DNA of 64,000 bases from Candidatus Finniella inopinata. Lineage in GTDB: Bacteria > Pseudomonadota > Alphaproteobacteria > Paracaedibacterales > CAIULA01. The stretch covers positions 98,566 through 162,565 of the forward strand of contig NZ_SCFB01000007.1 of assembly GCF_004210305.1 (NCBI RefSeq). The letters run 5' to 3'. Below are positions 46,986-55,653 of the stretch, piece after piece. The stretch's first letter is position 1, and the number at the start of each line of letters is the position of its first letter. The notes beneath the pieces were generated by a model. That model made no database searches and was not told the origin of the DNA. It saw only the letters and a program-made list of their open reading frames with translations. Both the position numbers and the translations under genes were made by a program.

Positions 46986-49900
46986 ATGCAATTACTATTT
47001 ATAAGAAATTTATTTTTATTTGTCTTTTTTACCATCATTAACCTTCAAGGACACACGGCACAAGCCCCAGCTGAACAATCACAACTTGCGAAGTTTCTTG
47101 GCGATACCTTCAAAGATGACAAATCAGCGTCGCCTTTCACAAACGCCCCTGATGACTGCAGCCAACTTATAGACGCGGTTGTTAACCATATGCGCGTAGG
47201 AGATGACGAACAGTTGCGCAGGCTTTTCTATCAACCCGACGTCAATGCATGGGTGACTTTTTATCAACAGGTCACAAAAAAACAATTTTCAACCGTTGAC
47301 TTGATCGATTTGTTAGACCAAACCAAATCCAGACTTTTTGCGGCCTATTCAGGGAAAAGTGCCGATGATGACAACGCTTATTTCTATGCCCCCACTTTAT
47401 TCGACCAACTCATGCAACAAATTTTTGCAGGATGTTGGGGAATTTCTGACCAACCTACACCTGACGATACTATCAATCATTTGAAGAGGATTTATGGTCG
47501 GGTTGTTTCTGGGCTGGCTACGGTTCATGAATACTACCCGCTTGGTATTATAAAATCCTTGGAATCCAAAAAAGCACAATCCTCACCAATAGAGACTGCT
47601 CATTTCGCAGCCCTGCAAGAATGTGCCGCATCGGTTTATAGCCACTTACGCGCGACATCGGGGGTGGACCCATACTCAGTTGACGATTTTAGGCTATCCA
47701 CCAACGTATCATTTTTTCTGCCTTCCTTTGAAAAAACCCTTGGGCAAATTCATTATCAAAATCCGTTGTCATGTATTTATGGCCACCCAAATTTCAGAAC
47801 ACTGGCATGGAGTCTTATAAATCCAGAAAAAGAAAACGTTCCGTTTAATGTGCCTGGATTTCACTATTTTGGAACCCCGATATTCCACCCAAGTATTGTT
47901 GAGTGGGAAGACACGTATACAAGTTACTGCGGTAACAGCTTTCTGTTCTTTGCAAAGGCCGAAGGATGTTGGTGGATTTGGTCAAAAGAATTTGAGTGGA
48001 GCAAAAGGCTTCCCGGATGGAATCCGATTAAAAATAGGCAAGATATTCTTGAGCGCCTAAAAGCCGCCCTTAAGAAAGAATTTGGAACCGCGGAGAATGT
48101 TGAACTGGAAAGTGAACAGTTTGATCCTTTTCATTTTTCAACGGCTGTCAAGTTTAAAGGGGAAAATGGTTTCCAGAGAATAGTCTGGTCCACACAAAAA
48201 CCCGATTGTTCTGTTGAAATTCAGGATTTTGGTGATATTCATTTAGACGGATTTCTTTATCCAACAGGCAAAACTTTAGCTTGGCAGAGTCCTGATAAAA
48301 AGTGGCATTTAATGCGTTTTAAGGGCTCTGGTGTCGACCGTTGTTTAGAGTCATTATATCCCCAAGAATATGTTGATATTCTCTCGTATACATATAAATA
48401 TAAAGAGCGGACTTTGGAGATTAAGACAAAAAAACCAGGCGCAGAGGGATGTGAGTATTGGTCGTACAATACTGACACAGACAGTTGGAAACAGCTTTCT
48501 GAAGACGAGCGTGAACTTTCTTCTGATGAAGCGCAGGCATATCTTAAGGCCCAATATCCAGAAATAGGGATAAATTTTTTTAGTTACTCCCCTAACGAAA
48601 TTTTAACATCACTTTGTGACCCAAAGACTGTTACCCAGGAAAGGTTCGTTATTTTCACCAGGAATCCTGGAGCGCGCACCTATTCTGAACGCCAACTTTT
48701 CGTCGCTCAGGCCGACAGCATCGTGTATGTGCCTGGTAATACTCGTGTAGTATCTTACAAAGAGCTAGATGGAAAACTTTGTGCGAAGAAACTTGTTAAC
48801 GACGTTCTTGAAAATGCATTGCCCCCTCACGAAACTATAGAAAACTGGCACGAAGTTGAATTTAATGGTCATGGTGATCTTCTATTGGCATCACGCGTAA
48901 CAAACCATGGACGAAAAAGTGAATATTGGACTTTAAAAAACGGCGAATGGCATCTGCTGTACAATGGAGAAAATTTCAAATATTGTCTAAACAAAGTAAA
49001 TTTCGCCAACACCGACAGGGTGTACAGGTCTTCATATAATGAGGCCGGATTAACATTAGAGCTTTTAAATCCCGATACATTATCCTTTGAACCCACAAAC
49101 GTACAGAATACACTTGTATCCGTAACAGATCATGAGAGCAGGGATTTTATTGTGTCACAAGAAGATCCGCGTGTTATTGTGGCTGTCAAAGACTACCACA
49201 ATGGGCTAGCACAATGGAAATTTTTAGATACCAACCTTTCTAAACAATATGACAGCTTTCGTGACAAACTCCAGGCAAAATGGACGGAAGAAGGTAGAGA
49301 ATTCGCAACTGCTCCTTTAACAGTTTCAGAGTTCAAGCTGAACGATAATCAAATTTGTGAAATAGCTTTTTTCTTCCATCAAAACATGGCCATAAATGGG
49401 CTAGCTTCTTTGCAGGGGGAAGAGGTGCTTGTTGAGTGGTCCGAATATTTTGATAAAGTTAATCACACGTTGCATCCGCCTCTTCAAGCTCAAACAGTAA
49501 AAGTCGATGGTCATGATGTACCCTATTATTATTTGCCACCCGTTAAAGATAACAATAAAAAAACTCTAATCCTTATGCAAGGTGGCCCTATTGGTTATTA
49601 TGAAGGAGCCTTCTCAGACATAATCCATTATTATACGCAAAATGGCTGGCAAGTGATCATACCCCAGGAAAGTTTGCGTACTGGATATGGTTGGAAGCAT
49701 TTTATAAAAGGCATTGGAGAAATGGGACGCAAAAACTTACATCAGCTTCTTCATGTTTTTTACGATGCGAAAGTAAAAGGTTTAATTCCAGACATCAACC
49801 AAGTCAGCTTGTATGGCCACAGCTATGGTGGATTTGTTGCCGCATCATTTGCCCTGCGTTGGTCAGAATTGCACAAAGAAGCCGGTCTTGCGGAGGAATT

Positions 49901-50282
49901 TCATTTCCAATCCATTGTGGCTGATGCTGCATTGGTCAGTTCGGATTCGAACCCTGATGTATCTGCAATAGCCTTACCTGATGATGCATTAGGTAATCCA
50001 GCAGATTATTTCCGCAAAATCATGCCTATTAACAGGGTGACAGATCCTTTGTCAGCACCTCTATACCTTGTGCATGGCGTTACTGACGTGCGTTGTTCTG
50101 CGGCGTATATAAAAGACTTTAAACAGGCTCTAAAAAAAGCGCGTAAAAATGTCCCTTTATATTTGCATTCTGGCAGACATAACCCTCCAGCGCATCCCTG
50201 TTACCCCGAATTTGTGGCCGCCTTAATGGAAGGAAAGCCCACCGGTGAACTTGAAAAAGAGATTGGATTATCCATTGAATAG
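46986..50282 (+). CDS. Secreted prolyl-oligopeptidase-like (S9) serine hydrolase
   Basis: 1,098 residues with a Sec signal peptide (LFLFVFFTIINLQGHTAQA). The C-terminal 270 residues are an alpha/beta hydrolase of the S9 type: MQGGPIGYYEGAF strand-loop, GHSYGG with nucleophile S946, D1034 in GVTDVRCSAAY and H1065 in SGRHNPPAHP form a well-spaced triad. The central part (about 260-800) has many WxxKxxxW-like strands (YWTLKNGEWHLLYNG, YWSYNTDTDSWKQL), compatible with a beta-propeller. The first 230 residues are helical and unlike S9 enzymes I know. The enzyme would cut peptides or esters in the periplasm or host compartment. Well over the usual 700 residues. Divergent from the repeat-protein gene; xseA follows after 95 bases. 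Confidence 0.75.
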   Translation: MQLLFIRNLFLFVFFTIINLQGHTAQAPAEQSQLAKFLGDTFKDDKSASPFTNAPDDCSQLIDAVVNHMRVGDDEQLRRLFYQPDVNAWVTFYQQVTKKQFSTVDLIDLLDQTKSRLFAAYSGKSADDDNAYFYAPTLFDQLMQQIFAGCWGISDQPTPDDTINHLKRIYGRVVSGLATVHEYYPLGIIKSLESKKAQSSPIETAHFAALQECAASVYSHLRATSGVDPYSVDDFRLSTNVSFFLPSFEKTLGQIHYQNPLSCIYGHPNFRTLAWSLINPEKENVPFNVPGFHYFGTPIFHPSIVEWEDTYTSYCGNSFLFFAKAEGCWWIWSKEFEWSKRLPGWNPIKNRQDILERLKAALKKEFGTAENVELESEQFDPFHFSTAVKFKGENGFQRIVWSTQKPDCSVEIQDFGDIHLDGFLYPTGKTLAWQSPDKKWHLMRFKGSGVDRCLESLYPQEYVDILSYTYKYKERTLEIKTKKPGAEGCEYWSYNTDTDSWKQLSEDERELSSDEAQAYLKAQYPEIGINFFSYSPNEILTSLCDPKTVTQERFVIFTRNPGARTYSERQLFVAQADSIVYVPGNTRVVSYKELDGKLCAKKLVNDVLENALPPHETIENWHEVEFNGHGDLLLASRVTNHGRKSEYWTLKNGEWHLLYNGENFKYCLNKVNFANTDRVYRSSYNEAGLTLELLNPDTLSFEPTNVQNTLVSVTDHESRDFIVSQEDPRVIVAVKDYHNGLAQWKFLDTNLSKQYDSFRDKLQAKWTEEGREFATAPLTVSEFKLNDNQICEIAFFFHQNMAINGLASLQGEEVLVEWSEYFDKVNHTLHPPLQAQTVKVDGHDVPYYYLPPVKDNNKKTLILMQGGPIGYYEGAFSDIIHYYTQNGWQVIIPQESLRTGYGWKHFIKGIGEMGRKNLHQLLHVFYDAKVKGLIPDINQVSLYGHSYGGFVAASFALRWSELHKEAGLAEEFHFQSIVADAALVSSDSNPDVSAIALPDDALGNPADYFRKIMPINRVTDPLSAPLYLVHGVTDVRCSAAYIKDFKQALKKARKNVPLYLHSGRHNPPAHPCYPEFVAALMEGKPTGELEKEIGLSIE

Positions 50283-50377
50283 GCGGATTTCCAACAAAAG
50301 TTTTCTGAGATTTCCTACCCTTTTCCCCCTCTTATAAGGTATGAAGTAAGATATAAATAGAATAGCGAAATATAGCC

Positions 50378-51721
50378 ATGTTACCCGAGCCCATCTCTTT
50401 CCTACAACCTGTCGAGTTGCCGATTCTGTCGGTGACCGACCTATCGCTTAGTTTGAAACAGCTGGTGGAGGGGCATTTTAGGCGGGTGCGAGTGCGTGGC
50501 GAAATTTCTGGGTTCAAGCGTCACACATCGGGCCATGCCTATTTCACCCTAAAAGACCAAGATTCGATCATTGATGCGGTATCTTGGCGGGGCACAAACC
50601 TAAAGGCCCCGTTGCAAGATGGCTTGGAAGTTATTGTTACCGGCCGTTTAACAACCTATCCTGGGCGGTCCAAGTATCAAATTGTGGTGGATGGAGCCGA
50701 AGCCGCTGGCGAAGGCGCCCTATTAAAGGTACTGCTGGAGAGAAAAGCACGCCTTCAGGCCGAAGGGTTATTTGAACACAAACGCCCCCTGCCCGCTTTT
50801 CCCAAGACCATCGGCGTGATCACCTCGGCCACAGGTGCTGTTATCCAAGACATTTTGCACCGCCTGAGTGACCGTTACCCGTGTCACGTTCTGGTGTGGC
50901 CAGTTTTGGTTCAGGGACCTGGCGCTGCCGATCAAATCACAGCAGCCATTCGCGGGTTTAACGCCCTTGAGCAAAAACCTGATTTACTGATTGTGGCCAG
51001 AGGGGGCGGCAGCCTGGAAGATTTATGGTGCTTTAACGAGGAAAATGTGGTCCGAGCAGCTGCTGCCAGTCAGATCCCCTTGATTTCGGCCGTGGGTCAT
51101 GAAACCGACACCACACTTATTGACTGGGCCTCTGATCTTAGAGCCCCCACACCAACGGCTGCAGCCGAACTGGCCACGCCTGTTCTTTCGCAGGTCCGTT
51201 ACACCATCCGGCAACACAGCCAACGGCTTTATAATTTGGTGGATCGTCAATTCACGAACGACAGCCTTCATTTAACCAATCTGGCAAGAGCTTTGCCATC
51301 CCCTCAACAAGTCTTGGAACAAACCATGCTGCGGGTCGATGATTGGGGTGACCGACTATCACAGGCCTATGGTGTATTTTTGAATTACAAACATCAATCT
51401 TTGGTTTTTCAACGGACCCGTCTGCGTGCCCCGTTGCCGTTATTAGACTCAGGGAACCAGAAAGTGGGTCAATTGGCGGATCGTTTAATATACAGCCAGC
51501 AGCAATTTTTGAACCAGCTGATGGATCGTCTGACTTTACAAAGCACCTGTTTAGAGCAGAATTCGTACCAGCGCATCTTGAAACGGGGATTTTCTCTTAT
51601 CACCGTTGGTGACCATGTGGTCAGCAGCGTGGACTATTTCCGTCAGAACCCCCATGCATCCGTTGATTTGCATTTTTCAGATGGAACGGTAAAAGTCGAA
51701 ACCAATGCTTTCAGGCCTTAG
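50378..51721 (+). CDS. xseA: Exodeoxyribonuclease VII large subunit
   Basis: Degrades single-stranded DNA to short oligonucleotides together with XseB. 447 residues: N-terminal OB fold (VRVRGEISGFKRHTSGHAYF), the conserved middle (KTIGVITSATGAVIQDILHR, LLIVARGGGSLEDLWCFNEE, ISAVGHETDTTLIDWASD), then coiled-coil and the C-terminal LKRGFSLI strand. All key blocks are intact. xseB is not adjacent. A degenerate copy of the GHETDTTLIDW segment lies right after the stop (51719-51767). Confidence 0.93.
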   Translation: MLPEPISFLQPVELPILSVTDLSLSLKQLVEGHFRRVRVRGEISGFKRHTSGHAYFTLKDQDSIIDAVSWRGTNLKAPLQDGLEVIVTGRLTTYPGRSKYQIVVDGAEAAGEGALLKVLLERKARLQAEGLFEHKRPLPAFPKTIGVITSATGAVIQDILHRLSDRYPCHVLVWPVLVQGPGAADQITAAIRGFNALEQKPDLLIVARGGGSLEDLWCFNEENVVRAAAASQIPLISAVGHETDTTLIDWASDLRAPTPTAAAELATPVLSQVRYTIRQHSQRLYNLVDRQFTNDSLHLTNLARALPSPQQVLEQTMLRVDDWGDRLSQAYGVFLNYKHQSLVFQRTRLRAPLPLLDSGNQKVGQLADRLIYSQQQFLNQLMDRLTLQSTCLEQNSYQRILKRGFSLITVGDHVVSSVDYFRQNPHASVDLHFSDGTVKVETNAFRP

Positions 51722-51767
51722 GCCATGAAATTGATACCACGCTTATTGATTGGCCTCTAATCTCGGG
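51719..51767 (+). pseudogene. Short relic of an internal xseA segment
   Basis: About 47 bases match 51093-51141 within xseA, with around ten substitutions and one missing base; the translated start still reads GHEIDTTLIDW where xseA reads GHETDTTLIDW. It begins in the last codons of xseA and runs under the 3' end of the minus-strand receiver-like gene, whose last residues (EANQ and stop) come from the complement of the relic. Confidence 0.7.
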
Positions 51768-52978
51768 GTACCCACTCTTCTGGGGGAATTTTGGACATTG
51801 ATTGATAGCATTGGCCCCGGAGGACGCAAGTAGTCAGAAGCAGCCGGACGTCTGCCCGACACAGGACTTTCAATGCCTTTTGGAAACAAACAGGGCGCAG
51901 AATCAAAAAACGGCTTTGTTGAGATGTGCCTAGGCGACACCTTGAGGCTGCCTGGAACAATCTGTCCTGAAGGGCTCAAGTTTTCTGATGAACCCGCATG
52001 TCTGGCAGATGCCAAATTCTCCTCGACATTGCTTGAAAACACTCTAGGAGAAGAACTCAAACCAAACATTGATATTTCTCTGGGCGATGCTTCCAGATTG
52101 TTTGAAAAAGTCTGTCCTGGAAGACTCAAATTTTGTGATGAAACCGCTTGTCTGCTGGATACAATATCGTCCCCAGTAATGCTTGGAAACACACGGGGCG
52201 AGGGGACGAAGCGGGGCGTTAATATCATTCTAGAAGAACTTTGTGTATCGGTTGAAGGTCCCTGATCAGGGGATGATTTTTCAACCAAAACCAGTTCAAA
52301 CCTACCCAAGTGTGGAGGCAAAGGGATTATAGTGCACCGTTCTTTGGGATGAGGCATTTGGCAGTGTCCGCTTGGATTTTTATGCAACCTTTTAATCCCA
52401 ACACATGACTTATGGTAATCTGAAGATGAGAAACGCGCACCAGACTTTAGAAGCATATGTTCTAATTCTTCACAACTTCCAATTTTACCTCCCCAGTTTG
52501 TGAATAAATGAGAATATATAATTTTTAAAGATTCAAGATTATAATCAACGCAACAGGTTACAGCACACATGGCGCCTTTGTATCCCATGTCACGAATTTT
52601 TTGTGCAGCCTTAATACCCCCATAGATGTCGACTCTGCAACTTTCATAGGTATTGGGTATTTCTATATCCATCACGATAAGGTCGTAGGGCACCTGGAGC
52701 TCTGACAGACAACAAAATAAAGAGGTTGAGATGGATTTCTTATAAAAATCAACGGCATCTTTTCCATTTTTTACCGAATCAAGTGTTATTTGGTAATCTT
52801 CTTGGTCATTTAAAGTTTGGACAAATTTTTCGCCCATTCTCCCCATGCCTAACATATCTTCTACCAATAAAATTCTAAATTCTTTTTTGCTGGGCGAGGA
52901 AGTATGTGACACAAGATAATCACTCGCATTAGAAATCGAACAAAATAGATAAAAAAATATAAAAAACATACCATTCAC
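51743..52978 (-). CDS. Exported receiver-like protein 1 with three 50-residue tail repeats
   Basis: 411 residues from the GTG start, chosen because it aligns with the GTG of paralogue 2; a TTG at 53032 and an ATG at 52969 are also possible. The N-terminus is a hydrophobic signal peptide ending CSISNASD. Residues 33-180 read as a CheY-like receiver: EFRILLVED (acidic pair E40/D41), YDLIVMDIEIP (phospho-acceptor D104), CAVTC (T141) and GGKIGSCEEL (K165). It differs from normal receivers in a 13-17 residue insertion with paired Cys (LFCCL) and in lacking MPxMDG. After a Cys/His-containing linker the tail has three tandem repeats with a period of exactly 50 residues (starting at about 260, 310 and 360: SPRVF, SSRQAVSSQNL, SPRE). 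No output domain. Function unknown. Confidence 0.75.
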   Translation of the reverse strand: MNGMFFIFFYLFCSISNASDYLVSHTSSPSKKEFRILLVEDMLGMGRMGEKFVQTLNDQEDYQITLDSVKNGKDAVDFYKKSISTSLFCCLSELQVPYDLIVMDIEIPNTYESCRVDIYGGIKAAQKIRDMGYKGAMCAVTCCVDYNLESLKIIYSHLFTNWGGKIGSCEELEHMLLKSGARFSSSDYHKSCVGIKRLHKNPSGHCQMPHPKERCTIIPLPPHLGRFELVLVEKSSPDQGPSTDTQSSSRMILTPRFVPSPRVFPSITGDDIVSSRQAVSSQNLSLPGQTFSNNLEASPREISMFGLSSSPRVFSSNVEENLASARHAGSSENLSPSGQIVPGSLKVSPRHISTKPFFDSAPCLFPKGIESPVSGRRPAASDYLRPPGPMLSINVQNSPRRVGTPRLEANQ

Positions 52979-53089
52979 AATAAAAAAATTTCTTATATGT
53001 ATAAAAACTAGTTTTTTTTGTTCAAAAATCAAGCTGTTATGTATAAGTTAAAAACTGGATCTTAATTCATTCAGGGCGCTTCGCTCGAC

Positions 53090-54292
53090 CTAATGTCTCG
53101 GATCCATCTGAACCCATTTTTGTTTTTCCAGTATTGGGTAACCTAGCCTTGCTATTAAGAAATGTCTTCTGGATATAAAATAACCTGGTAACTTAACGTC
53201 CCTCTTGTTTATTAAAATATTCATCGCTAATGGTGGAGAGGAAATTCGTATTGGCGCATGGTAGAGCCGTCTTCTTGGTTTTCGGCTAAAACACATTCCG
53301 CCGCCTGAAGGGGCAGGACTTATAAGAACGGCATCCCTGGCACTTCTTGGCGAATGAATTGGCGGGTTGGATTTCTTGATTTCGGCACTTAATGTTGTTG
53401 GGATGGCAGCTTGGTGGAGTGAAAGAGGATTATGAGGTTCAATTTGCTCAGATGCATCTCTCCCGCTGCTTAATGTATCATGCGAAAACTGATCAGTTTT
53501 TTTTAAGACAACATCTTTGCAACCGCTTTCTAACTGCATTGGAGTATTGAGTTCAACAAAAACGGTGCTTATGGCGTATTGCCCCTGAGCTAATCTTTCA
53601 TCCATAGGAGGCCTAAGATCCCCTGGCCTCGGAGTTAAAGGTCTTCCTGGCTTACAGACCACTTCTTGATTGATAACGACTGGCCTCATAACCCTTGGAC
53701 TAACGATTGGCGTATCGATTGGGGTTTCGTGTGGGATGGAACTGAGACGCTGCCCTGAAGTGCAAAGCATATGTTTCAATTCTTCACAGCTTCTAATCTT
53801 GCCTCCCCAGGTTGTGAATAATTCAGGGCATTCAACTTTTAGATTGAAAAGATCTTGGTCAAAATAACATGTTACAGCACACATGGCGCCTTTGTATCCC
53901 AGTTTACGAATTTTTCTTGCAGTTTTAAAACCTCCATAAGGGTTCACTGCAAGACTTTCGTGGGTATTGGGTATTTCTATATCCATCACGATAAGGTCGT
54001 AGGGCACCTGGGGTTCTGACAGACAACAAAAGAAAGAGGTTGAGATGGATTTCTTATAAGAATCAACGGCATCTTTTCCGTTTTTTACCCAATCAAGAGT
54101 TATTTTATAATCTTCTTGGTCATTTAAAGTTTGGACAAATTTTTTGCCCATTCCCCCCATGCCTAAGATATCTTCGACCAATAAAATTCTAAATTCTTTT
54201 TTGCTGGGCGGCGATGTATATGGAACAACATAATCACTCGCATTAGAAACCGAATAAAAAAAATAAAAAAATAAAAAAAACATCTTAAACAC
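53090..54292 (-). CDS. Exported receiver-like protein 2
   Basis: 400 residues, closely related to paralogue 1 over the first 170 residues. Signal peptide FFLFFYFFYSVSNASD; receiver residues E40/D41, D104, T141 and K165 all conserved at identical positions, with the same FCC insertion. The tail (about 200-400) is Pro/Ser/Arg-rich without the 50-residue repeats and ends in a basic segment with HAPIRISSPP, also found as HSPIRI in paralogue 3. Start: GTG 54292; the upstream frame is closed by TAA. The upstream DNA shares a stretch of over 20 bases (54320-54345) with that of paralogue 1, so the duplication included the leader. Probably periplasmic or secreted. Confidence 0.75.
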   Translation of the reverse strand: MFKMFFLFFYFFYSVSNASDYVVPYTSPPSKKEFRILLVEDILGMGGMGKKFVQTLNDQEDYKITLDWVKNGKDAVDSYKKSISTSFFCCLSEPQVPYDLIVMDIEIPNTHESLAVNPYGGFKTARKIRKLGYKGAMCAVTCYFDQDLFNLKVECPELFTTWGGKIRSCEELKHMLCTSGQRLSSIPHETPIDTPIVSPRVMRPVVINQEVVCKPGRPLTPRPGDLRPPMDERLAQGQYAISTVFVELNTPMQLESGCKDVVLKKTDQFSHDTLSSGRDASEQIEPHNPLSLHQAAIPTTLSAEIKKSNPPIHSPRSARDAVLISPAPSGGGMCFSRKPRRRLYHAPIRISSPPLAMNILINKRDVKLPGYFISRRHFLIARLGYPILEKQKWVQMDPRH

Positions 54293-54381
54293 AATAAAAA
54301 GTATCTTTTAAATAAAAAATAGTTTTTTTTGTTCAAAAATCAAGAACATAGAACAGTTTATTTATATACACCAATAGCCTT

Positions 54382-55653
54382 TCAATTCAACGGTAGGACT
54401 GCTGCATGACCGTTGTCACTAAACGGAGTGAAAGTAGATGGAATCTGCTTAGAACTCTGCGCAACTTTTTCTTGGTTAGAAGTTTCTTCTAATTCTGCTT
54501 CAAGCATAAACGCGTTATAGGCTTTCATCCTTTCTTTTAAACTCATTCTTCTTGCCTCTAAAAAGCTTGGTGATTTAATTCTTTGGGTTTTTATATTGTC
54601 CGATGAAGTACTTGGCGTTCCCGATTTTATTACAATTCGAATTGGGGAATGTTTGTGGCGAATTCTTGTTTTTTGAGAACGTATAATCCCCCTAGTTTCA
54701 GGAATTATGATAATGGCCTGCCTAGCGAATCTTTTCGAAGATTTGAAAATTGAGGGTGATATTGCCCGTGATGTTGATTTTAAGTTTTTTGTCACTTCAA
54801 GTTGATAGGCAGTCGGTTGTTTAGGAGAAAGGACCCGTCTTACGATGCATTCTGAACCCTGATCAACGGCAGTTGGCATAACCCCATTTTTTACAGACTT
54901 ATCAAGCTTTGCGAAAACGTCTTTTATGGGAGGACTTCTTAGAGACAAAGAAGAGTTTGCCAGAACGATACCAGAACTCCTTGATGACCCTCGACGTATA
55001 CTTCGTTCTTTAACAAGGGGGGAAATATCCTGCGCCCTAGGGGTGGGGGGTCTTTTGGAGACGGAGCCTAATTCTGGCTTGGTGAGCACACTACTGAGTT
55101 TCAGTGGGGGGGGACGTTGCCCTGAGTGTTGAATCATGTACTCCAACTCATCAGCACTGCTTATCCTACCTCCCCAACTTGCAAACAAAGAGCCCTGTGT
55201 GGCCATTAGGAGGTTTGAATCTGCTCCATCATTGATTACTGCGCATACGTACCCTTTATACCCAAGTTTACAAAACGTTGTTACTGTCGAATTCCCCTGT
55301 TCAAAGCTGTTCTGAATATTATGGGAGTCCTTAGATATTTGTAGTCCCATGAAAATAAAACTAAAAGGCACTGCCCCTGCTGAACAACAAAAAAAAGGCT
55401 TATAAATACTTTTTTTGTACTTATCAATTCCTTCTTGAGAATCACTGGCCCAATCAAGGATTAAACGATAGTTCTTTTTATTTAATGTTTCGACGTATTC
55501 ACTGATTGGTTTCGCATCTTGGAAGTTGGATTCAATCAACAGAATTCTGGACTGATCTTGCTTATACGGCACAACTTCGCTTGCTAAAGCAAAACACCGA
55601 ATAGACAAAAAAAGGAATAAATAGAAAAGAACAAAAAACATTTTCTGATACAC
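54382..55653 (-). CDS. Exported degenerate receiver-like protein 3
   Basis: 423 residues, the most divergent of the three paralogues and the first in transcription order. Signal peptide FVLFYLFLFLSIRCFALASE. The receiver fold is recognisable (SRILLIESN, LILDWASDSQEGIDKYKKS, GYKGYVCAV, GGRISSADELEYM), and the FCC insertion is kept, but the chemistry is gone: E41/S42 for the acidic pair, Gly103 for the phospho-acceptor Asp, Ile140 for Thr and Arg163 for Lys. It is therefore a pseudo-receiver that cannot be phosphorylated normally. The tail is Ser/Arg/Lys-rich with HSPIRI, and ends in a helical charged segment (SLKERMKAYNAFMLEAELEE). Start GTG 55653 (ATG at 55641 possible). Confidence 0.7.
   Translation of the reverse strand: MYQKMFFVLFYLFLFLSIRCFALASEVVPYKQDQSRILLIESNFQDAKPISEYVETLNKKNYRLILDWASDSQEGIDKYKKSIYKPFFCCSAGAVPFSFIFMGLQISKDSHNIQNSFEQGNSTVTTFCKLGYKGYVCAVINDGADSNLLMATQGSLFASWGGRISSADELEYMIQHSGQRPPPLKLSSVLTKPELGSVSKRPPTPRAQDISPLVKERSIRRGSSRSSGIVLANSSLSLRSPPIKDVFAKLDKSVKNGVMPTAVDQGSECIVRRVLSPKQPTAYQLEVTKNLKSTSRAISPSIFKSSKRFARQAIIIIPETRGIIRSQKTRIRHKHSPIRIVIKSGTPSTSSDNIKTQRIKSPSFLEARRMSLKERMKAYNAFMLEAELEETSNQEKVAQSSKQIPSTFTPFSDNGHAAVLPLN

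Noticed and set aside
53033-53089. GC-rich patch between receiver paralogues 1 and 2 that looked like a terminator
   Set aside because: Pairing is short and imperfect, with no T-tract on the transcribed strand; it may be worn repeat DNA but cannot be supported.
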